Assembly (NCBI GenBank): GCA_013398275.1 | Contig: VZSE01010669.1 | Coordinates: forward strand, 1-64,000 | Length of the DNA stretch: 64,000 bases | Direction: 5' to 3' | Source of the DNA: Promerops cafer | Lineage: Eukaryota > Chordata > Aves > Passeriformes > Nectariniidae | Shown here: in pieces, positions 13,095 through 26,500 of the stretch | Position numbering within the stretch: the stretch's first letter is position 1 | How the letters are laid out: each line of letters begins with the position of its first letter | Notes under the pieces: model-generated | Told to the model about the DNA's origin: nothing | The model's input: only the letters and a program-made list of their open reading frames with translations | Database searches by the model: none | Program-made: the position numbers and the translations under genes

Positions 13095-13370
13095 ATAAAT
13101 GAGTGCCGGCTGCTGGCGAGTGCCAAGGTGTGAAAGGAGTCAGGCTGGCACCTCAGCCCGGCTGCGGAGCGCTCCGGGATTGCATCACCTGCGATAAGCA
13201 GCGCCTTTATCTGCGATTCGGGCCCGCCCGTTGTTCACAGCCTCATTTTCTGCCGCTCTTCCTCCTTCCCTGGCCGCTCCTCTTCCTCGTGTCTCGCTGG
13301 GACAAGCGCTGCTAGCCGGGCTAATTGATGCTCCGAGTAATTAACGCCCGGCCAGGCACTGAGGTGAGGG
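13095..13370. promoter_or_regulatory. CpG-rich block with paired GATA and homeodomain-like sites
   Basis: A local CpG-dense block about 0.7 kb past the ATP12A poly(A) signal. It contains two GATA motifs in opposite orientation within 27 bp (GCGATAAGC and CTTTATCTGC, 13191-13217) and two TAAT cores (CTAATTGATG at about 13320, GTAATTAACG at about 13337). Could be an enhancer or the 5' end of an unannotated transcript. Confidence 0.35.
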
Positions 13371-13599
13371 GCTCCAGGGGCAGAAGGTCACAAAATGCAG
13401 AGTGTCCCCAAGCAGGGAAGGGCGTGGATTTATGGGAACAGCTTTGGATTGGAAAACATTCCTCTCTTTCCCCTCCCTCAGCTCTTCCCGTGGTTTCTCT
13501 CTCCTGGATAATTTCTCTTTGCTGCAACAGGAGTTTTCCTTCTACCCCGTTTCTTTTGTAGAACTTGTCTAAACTTGTATTTAAAAGTGAAATAGCAAC

Positions 13600-13690
13600 A
13601 TAATATTGATTCTATATATTACATTACATTAATTTTATTATATTTATTACATTTATTATGTTTATTATAGCTATTATAGCTATTTTTTTT
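13600..13690. repeat. AT-rich low-complexity stretch
   Basis: Repeated TTATTATATTTATTACATTT-like units and TAGCTATTATAGCTAT, ending in a T-run. Confidence 0.8.
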
Positions 13691-14054
13691 CTTCAAAATT
13701 GGGAAATCATTTGTCTAACAACAAGTGGGACCTACTGGTTCTTGCTGAAGTGACCATATTAAAGGCCCGGTTTCAAAAAGAACTTTACCTGTACCAAACT
13801 AATCCTAAAATCAACTCTAATATCTATTTTGCCCTGGAGGTTGTCACCTTTGGGAAGTGAGTGCTGAATTTGGGATCTCAAAGTGTTCAAATCTGCTGGT
13901 TGTGGCTTGATTTTCAAGACAGCTTTATCAGAATAGGTCAAGTGTTTGGTCTGCTAATGGGGGTAAAAAAAGCAGGGCTGCACTTCTTTCCTCTGTGACC
14001 CCGTTCCACTCAGTTTCTCTCAGTCTTTATAAAAAAAATAAGACAGAAAACATT

Positions 14055-14503
14055 TTTCTGGAAAAAAAAAATTTATTATCAAATTATTCCTATACAGCAC
14101 AATTACCTGTGGCAAGGTAAAACAGATCTAGGTATGCACTCACTTGGAATTCAGTTCTACCAGCACAAAAATCAGCAAACAACTCCTTCAGTGCAAATTA
14201 ATGCCTTGGATTGTGTGGAATTCCTGTCTTTGGGTTGTTTTCCTCTCAGAGTGCTCTCCAACTCCATCTTTGAACAAGGGAAAATCGTAGTAGTTACAAA
14301 AATAGGTAGTATTTCAATTTCTAGGCTTTACAGTACAGTGGGAGGTAATTTCTCAGCCTCTAAAGTCCTTATTTCTTCATTGAATTCATGAAATCTCTTC
14401 ACCCCAGCACGGGATGGATCCATGCTTGATATTGCACAGACAGGACTTGAAAGCAGCAGAGGCTGGGCCAGGTGGGGAAGGAGCTCTCCTGTGTCAGGAC
14501 TGT
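14055..14503 (-). other. ATP12A: ATP12A 3' untranslated region
   Basis: Stretch between the stop codon and the first canonical poly(A) signal. AATAAA on the minus strand lies at 14077-14072 and is followed by a T-run, a plausible downstream U/GU element. The UTR would be about 450 nt. The exact cleavage site is inferred. Confidence 0.6.
14072..14077 (-). terminator. Poly(A) signal AATAAA of ATP12A
   Basis: Perfect AATAAA hexamer on the minus strand about 430 nt past the stop codon, followed within a few bases by nine T residues. It is the first such hexamer after the stop. Confidence 0.6.
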
Positions 14504-14532
14504 TCAGTAATACATGTTCTTGTCCCACCAAC
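14504..14532 (-). CDS. ATP12A: ATP12A exon 23 coding part (residues 1027-1035, stop TGA)
   Basis: Encodes SWWDKNMYY and a TGA stop at 14506-14504, with acceptor CTCCTGCAG. The double-tyrosine end is shared by all members of the family. Confidence 0.97.
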
Positions 14533-17500
14533 CTGCAGGAGAAAGGAGGGGATAATAATTTAAAAAAAAAAAAAAAAATTGGTTATTCTTCCTCAAAAAG
14601 GAAAAGTGATCATTGGAGAAAAATGGTTCATTTTTCCCCAGCCACCTGCGAGTGGCAGCTGAGGTGGGGGTGGGAGTGAAAGGGTAGGAAAAGACACATG
14701 AAATTAAAATATTAAATTAGAACTTCATTAGAGCAATGCACTCACTTCCTGGGTGTCTCCTGATGAGCAGCTTTCGGATTTCATCATAGACCCAAATCAG
14801 GATGGCAAAAGGTACAGCCACGAACCAGTACTGAAACCTGGGAGTGGGGGCAGAAGGTCTCATTCAGAAACGTCTGAAAACAACTCAGCTGCACTTCTGG
14901 GGTCTCTGTCTGTGCTATTCAGTGCCACTGAAACAAATCTGCCCCCTTGCACCTCTTTTCTTTTTCCTAATTAACCTCTCAAATTGATGATGTGCATGTA
15001 AAGCCTCCCAATCTTAAGTGGTTATTGGATTAATTAATTCCAGGTCCTATTCAGAAGGAAATTTTGCCTGGTGTTACCACAGCAATAAATCACCTGACTG
15101 ACCTATCTAAAATAAAAGTTAAACGCTGTCTGTGCTCCTCAAAACCTTGGAGATGCTGGAAGAAATATTTAACTGTTGGTTTTGCACAAGTGGGTTTTTG
15201 GATCCTCAGTAGGAAATCCAGTAGGATAATGTGGAAATTATGGTGATAATGGCCTTTTTGGCCAAGAAATAGTGATGAATATAATGATTTTTTAAAAATA
15301 TCTATCCTGCAGTGGTGCTGCACGGGCTCTGCTCCCATTTTGTGTCCACAAGGAGGGCAGGGGAAGCTCAGTGACACCAGAACTCACCTGAGTGGAGTGA
15401 AGTTCAGGGCTGTAACATGTCCCAGGCCGTAGGTGAGAATCAAAGCAATTCCTATCTGGGAAAATATCCCCACCCAGATGACTTTGTTCCTGCAGGAAAA
15501 GCAGAGAGGAAGAGTTGAGCCCCAGGGTTAAAGCCCTGTGTGCCTGCAGGGACCTTCGGGAGTCCCTGCAATCCCTGCTCCAGGTGAGCTCCGCACGCCC
15601 AGGGCTGGGCTGGGCAGCTCTGCCCCGTGTCCCACGTGCTCCTGCCTTTCCTGGCAGCATTCCCAGCCCAAATCCAGCCGTGGGAGACACCCAGCACCGG
15701 CTCCTCGAGGCTCCTGTTGCACTGGGAATGTGCTCAGGGTGACTCAGGTGTTAAGGCAGGGAGGAAGCACACATAGGTGTAGGCCCTGTACCTGCAGATA
15801 AAGGATGGAAAACAAATTGCTCTGCTATCAGAAACCCCGGGAGGGAATGCCAGCTCTCCTGCTGGCCTCTGGCCCAGCTGATATTTGGAATTCTGCTGGG
15901 ACTGGAGGGCGCAGGGTGGTTTGCAGAGGGCGGCCAGCAGTGTCTGGGGGAGTTTGGCCAGCTGGTATCTCCCTTCTCAGAGCCTCAAGTTATCTCAGAG
16001 AAGTCCAGACTTGCTATCTCTTGATAAGGAGTTCAGAAAGCAATCTAGAAGAGAAACTCCCATTCTTTTTTCTAGTAAACATTTTAATGAATGGAGAGTT
16101 GGTTTTAAGCTGGTGCATTTTCAGAATAACCAGCACAATGTCTTTAAAGAAAATCCCTACTGAAGTAGAAAAGGGGCTGAGGGGGGAGGTGTAATAAAAT
16201 ATTTGCCTGAGATTTGTGATTGTTTAAGGCCAGATTTAATCTTTGTGCAAAGACTGAAAGTGAGAGGGCCAAATCACTGAGCTCACCTGCTTCTGAAGGG
16301 AGCAGGAGGCTAACTTGAACTGCAGGTTTAGATTAGATAGGAAAAAATCCTTCCCTCTGAGGGAAATTCTTTCCAGGTGAGGCCCTGGCACAGGATGCCC
16401 AGAGAAGCTGTGTCTGCCCCTGGATCCCTGGAAGTGTCCAATGCCAGGCTGGAGCAGCCTGGGATAGTGGAAGGTGTCCCTGCCCATGTCAGGGGTGGGA
16501 TGAGATGACCTTTAAGGTCTCTTCCAACCCAAACCATTCTGGGATTTTGCGTCTGCAAAACTCACCTGAAGAGGCCCTGCCGGAAAATGGAATTTCTCCG
16601 AGTTTTCCTGATGATCAGGTCAGCCACCTGCTGGATGGTGATGCTGACAAAGAAGGCTGTGTAGCCAGTCCACTGCAGGTACGTGCGCTGGTATTTGGTC
16701 TGCAGAGCCAAGAAAACACCCAAATGTTTTTAAATCAGACCCTCCCATCTCCCATAGGCAAACCTCGATGGGAGGCTTCATTTCAGTGCCCAAGGTGTGA
16801 TTGCCAAGTTACTCCAGATTTAGACACAGAACGATCTGATTTGGGCCCAGTTTTGTTCTGTGACTGAGTCACGAGGCTGCAGCGTGAGCTGGGGGTGAGG
16901 GGTGTTTATATGGATTTATCAGTGCCTCCTGTGCCTTGTGGCTCTGCAGGATGAGGGAGGGGGAGGCTGCAAAGAACTTGGCAGAGGTGCTGCTCACTAG
17001 CAGGGCTGGGAGAGGATGGTGATGGTTGATTTTGAGGGGTTTAAACATCAAGACCAGAGAGGAAGGTGCATCTGCAGAGGCTGTGGGTGAGAAGGTGGCA
17101 AATTGTGGAAGAATGAATGAAAGAGCAGAGGGTGAATGCAAGAGCTGTGTGGCAGGAAGCACTAAAGGCTCTCTCCTGATGGAACATTGGATGAAAACTA
17201 ATTGTTTGCATTTAAACCTCATTTGCATTCCCCATCCCTTTATTTTGGGGAAAACCTTAAGCCAAGCAGGTGGGCAGGGAGTGTTCAGGGCTGCTTTACC
17301 CATTGCTGTCCATAGGAATCCTCAAAATCATTGATGTCACTGCTCTCCCAGTCCACTCTCACTCCCAGCAGCGAGGAGGGGAGGAACCCTTGCTCAGCAT
17401 AGACGGTGAAATAGGTGACAAAGGCCCCCACGGACTGCATAATTCCTGCAGAAACAGAGGGGCAGGAATGAGGAAAATCCGGAATTAAGGAGCACTGGGG

Positions 17501-20500
17501 GATGTGCTGGACGCATGAAACAGCTAAAGCTAGTTTGAGAGTTCTTGGTGCTGCAAATTTCTTGCCCTCCATAGATAAAACCTCATTTTAACACTGAATA
17601 ATGAGCGGCAGGAGGGGGCTGGTGGGTTTGCAGAGGAAGGGGTTGAGTTTCAGCTCCTAATTTTTTTTTTTTTTTTTTAATGAATATGAGTCTGTCCTGC
17701 TTTGCTGGCACAAGAGAGTGTTTGGGAGGCCAACCTACCGATCTGCAGGTAGGAGTACACCGCCAGCTGCTCGTTCACCAGCCGGTCTTTCCTCTTGTTC
17801 CGAGGCCTCCTGTTCATGATGTCACTCTCAGCTTTCTCGTAAGCCAATGCCACCGAGGGGATCTGCAAGAGACACAAACCCTCAGGGGCTGGGCGGCAGA
17901 ATTTGCCTGATTCTCGGAGATTTAGTGGCAATTTGCAGATCTCAAGTGGTTCTGTTGAATGTTGGCAGAACAGAGGAAGGAGAGGGGGATCCGTGTGGAT
18001 TCCTGTTAATGTTTGGGGGAAATCTGAAACTTGCATGGATCTGGTGATCAATACAAAAGGCTAGAGGAGATGAACAATAATTTAACATTAATTTAAAATT
18101 AAAGGGTCTTCCACGTGCCTTGGGCTGGGCTGGATGGAATGTCAGGTGTAACTGCAGAAATCCCTCTGATCTCTTGATTAAAACACACTGATAATTGTTC
18201 ACTGCTGATTTTAGCCTGGATCAGATGTCTTTGCTTTCTGCTCCCCCCCTCCCCACTGCAGGCTGCTGTTGTTTTCTACTCTTCTTTCTCTCTACCTGGC
18301 TGCTTTTAATCCCTTTTTTCACTGCCTTTCTCAGCTGTAGGATAAAGGCACAAAGCGCCCTGTTCTGGGTGTGCCTTCGCCCCCAGCCCCTCTCCCTTGG
18401 CAGGATATTCCAGCAGGAAATGGCTCTGGAGCTCCCAACTCACGATGTCGGTGCCCAGGTCGATGAAGAGGATGGTGATGGTGCCGATGGGCATCGGGAT
18501 GCTGGCAATGATGTAGATGAGGAAGGGGCACAGCTCAGCAATGTTCTTGGTCAGGGTGTAGGCAATGGTTTTCTTCAGGTTGTCAAAGATCAGGCGGCCT
18601 GGGGGAAGAGAAAATTCTTCTGTCAAAGGGAATTGTGTTTTCCGGAAAAGAAGTTTAAATTTGACTAAATGGAGTGAAAACATTTACTGCTTGTTTCTAC
18701 TTCTGTCATGTGTTTCCTCATGCATTTTGTAATTTGGGTTTTTTTGGGTTTTTTAAGCTACTCTCCTCCCTTAGAGCCTTCTGAAAACTCAAGTGTAATA
18801 AAACATTTCTTTTGATGAGGCAGTTTGAGGGGAAAAGTCCCGTTCCCCAAAATCCTGTGGTTGTGATGGAAACCAAAAGCTCTTTACAGTGAAAGGAGAG
18901 TGGGATGAGTGTTCCTGTCATAGGTGGAGCACAGTGATGTGTGAGAAAATAATAGAGGGAAAAGGTGGAGAAAATAATTTGTGTCTTTGTGAGGCTTCAA
19001 ACTGCATCGGAACAAGCCAGGAAGTTCTTTTATCTGAAGCTGGATCAGAGACAGCAAATCTTTATTATGTGTGAGAGAGGGAGATGATTTCCTTATTCTC
19101 TGATTGTCGTGTGTAGAAATGGAATTAATTCCCAGCTTTCCCAAATATCAAATCCACAAATCCAGAAAGAGAAGAGAGGAGGGAGGGATCAGGAGGCCCT
19201 GCCAGCAGCTTCCAGCTCAAAAAGTGGGAAACAACATTATCTTTACCTTCCTCCACTCCTGTGACAATGGAAGCAAAGTTATCATCCAGCAGGACCATAT
19301 CAGCTGCATTTTTGGCTGCGTCAGAGCCAGCAATCCCCATGGCAATCCCAATGTCTGCTTTTTTTAGGGCAGGGGAGTCGTTGACTCCATCTCCAGTCAC
19401 GGCAACCACTGCTCCCTGGAACACACAAAAGCATCCAGATGTGGGCTCGGGAGGAGAGGGTGAATCCTGCCATCATCAATCTTCACATTTGCAGCAGAAA
19501 AGTGCTGGTAGGAAGTTCTGAATCCTCTCTGCACCCACGTCAAACACAGCCAGGGATCAGGAGGGTGGTGGGCAGGGTTGGCAGAGCAACCTCGGAGTTT
19601 TGTGTGGTTCCCTGTGGAGTAGAGGCCTGGAAAATTCAGGGATGTGAGTCACTGCATCCTAAAGAGTGGACATCTCTATTAGATGCATTTCAAATGCAAT
19701 TAATCTGATAGCTGGATACAAAGAGGATTTAAGGTTTGGATGTCTGCTCTATGTACGTGGTCCATCCCAGTCTGAGCAGAGCCAGGTTCACCTCTGACAT
19801 CTGGGGGAGGTTTGATTAACACAAAATGTCCTCTCTTTTTTTAATGAAGTGCTACAGAAACAGCCAGGCTTCATCTGAATCATAAATTATGTAACTGTTG
19901 AGTTAGAGCCCATCCTCGTCCTATCCCAACAGGTTCTGGCCATCCTCAGTCTGTGCTAGAATTTCTCTACTAATCCAAAAGATGGAAAACTCTGATTATC
20001 CAACTCAGCTTCTTTGTTATCTTCCTGAACCATCTCCTGCAGCTCCAGGGTCTGCTCTGGCTGATGCAGAAATCTCTGGCTTGGTTCAAGGCAGGGTGTT
20101 CAGAGTGGGGACAAAGCCTGGCAAACTGATTAATAAAATGCTGAATTTCCTGTCCCTGGGGGATTGAGCACAGTGTCACTACCTATAAATAATGCCATGT
20201 ACAGAAGGGCTTATAAGCTCTAAGTACTAAACATAGCTGGAGACTGGCTGGGGGAGGGTGTTCCTTTTCATCCCCAAAGAGCCAAATCTGCCGGGAGTGT
20301 GGGAGTCTGGGCGGTGCAGAACACGTTTACCCACCGTGTGCCTGACAGAGACCATTCAAAAAATAAAAACCACATGAAATCGAAAAATTTTATCTCTTCT
20401 TTTTCACTCTCTGGAGAGCCCTCCAGGCTTAAACCCGACAAGCTGATAATGCTGATTGGGAAGCTTAGTGCTGGCACGACTACAAAAATAAAATAATATC

Positions 20501-23500
20501 TTGTGCCACATCTTCTTCTCTACAAAGTCCAGGCACAGCTCTAGTGTGGCTTTAATTCACAAAATCTACTTGGAAGATGTCGTTTTTGAGTGGAGAGTCT
20601 TTTGATGGCAATTTTAATTTTTTACAGAGCTCTGAAAATGTTTTTTTTTTTTTTCCTCCTGTGCTGGCTGCACTCCAGACTGCTTTACATAATATTGCCC
20701 ACGGATGGGACAAACTCTCTTTAAATCCTGCTGCCTGATTTACAGCCCTGGGAAGCAACCCAGATAAGACTTGGTGGTACATAAATCATGCTCTGGCATT
20801 CTGTGGGGTTCATACCTCAGAATCACAAATAGTCTGGGCTGGAAAAGAGCTGTGAGTTCACCTGTTCACCCAGCACTGCCACTCGCCAATTCCACTCCCA
20901 AACATTCCTGTGGGCAGAAGGACGTGGCTCTGAGTGGCCACAAGAGATAAGAGGAGAGGATGTGGCAGCACCATTGCTTTTATCTGGGTTTAAAGAATTC
21001 CCGAGGGAATTCTCCTTCCCAAACAGGGCACAGGAGGCTTTTTGTGCTTCTCAGAGTGACAGGGACAATCCATGCTCTGGCTACAGCTCCAAACCCAGGG
21101 AAAGCTCATTTTGTCACCAGGAGCTGTGTCTGCAGCAGGAATTTGAGCGGCTTGGGCTGAGTCCAGGCGGCGTTTGTGGCAATCTGTTAGATAATGCTGT
21201 GGCACGGGGAAAAGAGTATAAACAGAGCTTAGGAGCACTGGGAATCGGCTTCCAGCCTCCCTGGGCTGGTGTCTGTGTGTGGCCTTTGCCACCCCTGCCT
21301 CACCTGCCTCTGGCAGCCCTCCACGATGATCAGCTTCTGCTGGGGCGATGTGCGCGCGAAGACGATCTCGGAGTGCTCGCGCAGGATCTCGTCCAGCTGC
21401 TCCGAGCTCATGTCCTTCAGCTCCATCCCGTTCACCACGGCTGCCGTGGCTTCCCTGCAAGAGCCACGGGCAAAGCGGGGTGAATTTTCAGGTTAAAAGG
21501 GTAAAAACAATGTGCTCGTGGGATGGACGGAGGGAAAGCAGCAAATGGAGTTAATTGCAGAGGCATTTGTTTTTAATCAGCAGGAGTTGGATGAAATCCA
21601 GAAATCCAGAGTGGATCACAGTCACCTGGATACAGAGGGGTCTCCTTGAAGCTTCAGAAAATGCATTTTAAAGAGGCCTCTCACTGGGAGGGACAGGGCA
21701 AGGCATCACTTCTGCAAAGAGCTTTTATCCTTCCCTTGTGATGTTATTTTTTCCACATTTACGCAGTGAAGGAGGAATTTGGGCTGATGGTCCAAACTGG
21801 GCTGTGTGATGCTGAATTTTGCTCTGTGTGTTTTGTCAAACAGGCAGTGACAGCGACTTCCACATGATCTGCAAAGTATAATTTGCCAGATTTTCTTCAC
21901 GGGCAGCAAAGACGAAAACCACCGAGTGGACACATTTAAGTGGAGATGACTCAAGAGTGGGAATGTGTCATAAAAAAAGCAGAAAGCAGTGGGGATGTAG
22001 AATAAAAGGACAGTGGAGGGAGCAGGGAAATGCAGCCTGGGGTGCTGGCAGGCTCTGCTGGCTCTCACCTCCTGTTGACCTGCTCCACGGGGACGTTGAG
22101 GCGCTTGGCAATGTCCTCCACGGTCTCGCTGGTGGCTGAAATGATGCCCACGCTCTTGGCGATGGCCTTGGCCGTGATGGGATGGTCACCAGTGACCATA
22201 ATGACCTGAGCAAGGGACAAGTGAGTGCCAAATGGCCAAAAAATGGAGTGAGATCGGGGGGAATGTCCATTGCTGAGGAGCAGGAAGCACTTTGGGATCA
22301 GAGCAGCGCTGTGTACACAGCGAAGGGAGATTAGGGGCGGTAATTGCCCAGCTCTGTATCAACATCTGGGCTCTGCCTCTCCTCACTGAGGCTGCTTTAT
22401 CAGGGCTCTGAAGGAAGAACTTGTCACAGGCAGCCAGATTAGAATAAAGCAGAATAAAGGAGCCTTTATATAAGGATCTATATTAGGTATGTTCAGTGGG
22501 GAGGGTTTGTTAGAATATTGCATCTTAAAACGGATCCTTGTGACTGAGGTGTCCTGACAGATACGGCACAGCCTTTTCTTGCTTTTCTTGAAGAAAAGTT
22601 GCCAGATCTGTCTTCAGGCTACGGAAAATTTCATCAGGGTTGGGGTTTGGGATTAGTCTCGTCTGAGATCTGTAATTCCCAATATGATTTTCCTACATTT
22701 AGATAGATTTCACCTCTGCTTAGGGCTGAAAGTTTACTTGTGGGTCCCCAGGGAATGAAATTAGGGGAATTACTGCTTCAGGTTCCACTTGAATTATGTT
22801 GAGATTAGTGATTCCTTTGGATAAATGTTCAAAGCAGTGTCCTGATGCCTTCTCTAGAATTGCTTCTATCACCTTACTCTGTTTACAAGCAAGTAACTCC
22901 AGCTGGTGTGGGTTTTGTATTTTAGAAATGGATCTGATGAGAGAATATCTGAGCTTTTGCAAATTTGGATTTCCAGGTTTGAGGGTTTTGTGCAGTTCCT
23001 ATAGTCTGATTCCCATGTAAATGAAAATGTTTTGTCTCTGGGGACTTTCTAAATTGCAATTATAGGATGCTCTTAACTAAGGTTAAGATTTTTGGTAGTT
23101 GTTGCTAGAAAGATAGTTAGCAATGATGTGGTGGAAGATCTTAAATTTTAAATACTTTAAATAGTACCTAAAATAATCATAATGAGTCTTACCTTGATGC
23201 CAGCACTGCGGCACTTGGAGACAGCGTCGGGCACCGTGGAACGAGGTGGGTCAATCATGGACAGGAGCCCCACAAAGCACAGGTTGGAGGTCGGGAAGTT
23301 CATGGAATCTGTGTCAAATTGGAAGGTCTCTGGAAACTCATTCTCAGGCAGGTACAAGTGGCAGAAACCTGAAAAGATATTTAGGTTCATGTGATTGTCA
23401 GGAAAATGTGGGAGAAAGAGGAGAGCTTGATAAAACATCAGGGTTTGCTCTTGCCCATAGAACTCCAGCATTTAACCACCTTTCCAGGCATGCTGGATGT

Positions 23501-26500
23501 CCCAAGATTTTAAACCCCATTTTAGAGGTTTTACAGCTGGATTTTAGCCCATTTTCACTTTTTACCCTGTTTTCCCAGGCAGTCCCTGCAGCTGCACTCA
23601 CCCAGCACTCTCTCCCCCATGCCCCCCAGCTCCATGTAGGCTGTCTGGAAAGCTTCTGCCTTCTCGCTGTCCAGAGGCTCTTCCTTGCCGTTGATCATGA
23701 TGGTGCTGCACCTCTCCAAAATCCTCTCTGGGGCACCTTTCATCACCAGCAGGAAGCGTTTGTCGTGGGGGTCGTCGGTCTCGTGGATGGAGAGCTGTGC
23801 CACAAACAGGAAATGGGTTGGAAGGGCTCAAATTGTCCTCACTTTCTTCTAGTTTTCCATGGGATTAATGTTCTTTTTCGTGAAGGAGTCATAATTTCCA
23901 TCAAATGGAATGAACTGCATTTATTATAACTTGAATTTCCTCTGTTGTTGAATTACCCCATTAAGGCTTCCAGGTCACCCCTTGTTGCATCAGGCCCAGT
24001 GATAGAAACAATCTGGCACGATTTCAAAAAAAAAAATGAAACCCACCTGGAATTTGTTGGTAGAATTGAAAGGGATTTCAGCCACTTTCTTGTTCTGTGC
24101 TCTAATGCTCATCACATCCCCCAGAATGACCTCAGAGAATTTCAGCAGAGCTGTTTCAGAGGCATCTCCAACCACGACCCTCTGTGGGCACAAAGGAAGA
24201 AAACGTTTTACTTTTTTGTTTCCACAATTCCATGACACACTGCACAATTTAGCAGCAAGGAAATCTGCGTTTTTATGTCCAAGTTATCCTGGAAAAATAT
24301 TAAAATAGAGTTTGGGGGTGTCTGCTTTGCTCTTGGAGTTAGAACTGAGCCACAGCAAACAGAGGCAAAGAGCATTTGCTGCTGTAAAGCAGATTTGGGG
24401 TCACACTCCGGTCACTGCAGGTGAGCTGAGGCACAAACCCAAATTAATTTGAGGATGGCATTGATGAGTAAACAGCAGGTTTGTTCTGGTAGCCCAGACA
24501 GTAGAATTTACTACCTTCAAGCAGTCATGTGGAAAGACATTAATTAAGGCATGTTTACCTTTGCTATAATAAATTAACAGTGCAGTAATTACTATTCCTG
24601 CTACTTGTGTTGCCTTTTCCCTGGCAGGCACAGCTGGGTTTGGACAATGCTCTCAGGCACAGGGATTCTTGGGGCTGGCCTGTGCAGGGCCATGAGCTGG
24701 GATTGTGGATCTCTTCCAATTCAGGATAATCTGAATTTCTGTGCTCTTGGCTGTGCGGGATTTTTATCCTGTGTTAAATTTTGTGTGAGTGTACAGCAGT
24801 AAAACCACTGTCAGTAGGAAGTTAGAAGGCTGGCACTGTAAAATGGAGATTGTTAAAGCCAAACAGGGAAAATTGCTTTTTCAGAGGAAGGGAAATAATC
24901 TGATGTGAAGTCAGCAGTACCTTCATGATAGGGAGATTTTCCTGTCCTGGCCGGAATTCTGCCCGGTTGCAGAGGGTGACAATTTTTGATAACGCTGTCC
25001 ATGAGGGGGAACTTTGATCAAAGGGCTGGGCTGAGAGAAGCAAAACACAAATTGCATCCTTTAGCACATTGCATGACACAAGTAAAAGCTTAAGAGCCAA
25101 AAAACAGAATTGACTTATTTGCAGGAAAAAAAATTATTCTTTTGACAGGTTCTTTTATGGAAAAAAATTGGATATAAATTTTCCCTCTAGCACTGCTGGC
25201 AAAGGGGTTTGGATGATGTTTCTCTGCTTAATCCCCTACTAAATGTACTCTTGGCAAAAGGTTCTGGAGTAGAACCTCCTTCAGGTTTACTTCCTGTGAG
25301 TGGAATTCAATATTAATTCTTTTTTTTTTTTCACATCTCTACATGGCTAAGGAGAGATTTCCACATGTAGAAGGAAGATATGTCTGATTTAGCCATCAAA
25401 AGTGAACATCCTAGGACTGATCCAGGTATCTGCCCCATTTTCCCATTTACTTGTTTGGTCTTCACTGGTGTCGGCTGAGTAGATCTGGTTGTCAAACCAG
25501 AGGTGGGCAACAGTCATCCTGTTCTGGGTGAGGGTGCCTGTCTTGTCCGAGCAGATGATGGAGGTGGAGCCGAGGGTTTCCACGGCCTCCAGGTTCTTCA
25601 CCAAGCAGTTCTTCTTGGCCATGCGCTTGGCTGTGAGGGACAGGCTCACCTGGCAGGAGGGAAGGGGTCCAGCTGTCACCAAGGTGTGGTTACACAGAGG
25701 TGTAACGAGATTACATTCTCCTGGCAGATCTTTTGTGGGGTTTGTTGTTTGGTTGGTTGGGGTTTTTAAGAGAATATTTTAAATTTTTCATTTTTTGTTG
25801 GCTGCTGTGCATTTTTCCCCTCCCTTTTTTAATTTAGAATCTGAGGTTTGGCTGTAACTAGCACAGGTGGATTTGCTTCTGATCGGAACCTGCTGCCTGC
25901 TGATAGAAATAAGGATGTCTTATCAGTCAAGAGGCTGTTTGAGATGGAAGAACCTGCAGTGGGCAGGGAGCTGCTGGTCACCAGCTCCATGAATCCTGCA
26001 GTGATTCCCTCCATTGTTTGTTGCTGGGGTGCTTTGGAGCCAGCAGTGCTTAGCGGGTGTGCTGCTCCTCAGGCGGGGATTTTAGTGTTGGACAATTGGT
26101 AATAAGTGGAGTTTTCAGGTGACTTTCAGGGTACAATGTCCCCACTTCCAAGTGGGAAGAGCTGGTGGGGAAATGAGTCACGTCATTCTACTCGGCAGCC
26201 ATCGAGGCAGAGCAGTACTTGAACTTAAACCCAAACTGGGTTTAAGATGAGTGACTCAGTTACACCAGAATTCCCAAATGAAGGGTTTATCCTTGGAATA
26301 AGAACCCCCAGCCCTCTTCAAACCCAACCCAGCCCAGAGCTAGAGTGGCAAGCAGAGAATCCCAGCACAGACTCACCGTCACCGTGGCCAGCAGCCCCTC
26401 GGGCACATTCGCCACAATGATGCCAATGAGGAAGATGATGGAGTCCAGGATCTTGTAGCGCATGGAGACGGAGATGATGAAGAAGAGGACTCCGATGGAG

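Noticed and set aside
23246..23929. 227-codon plus-strand open frame
   Set aside because: It is the antisense shadow of ATP12A exons 12 and 13.
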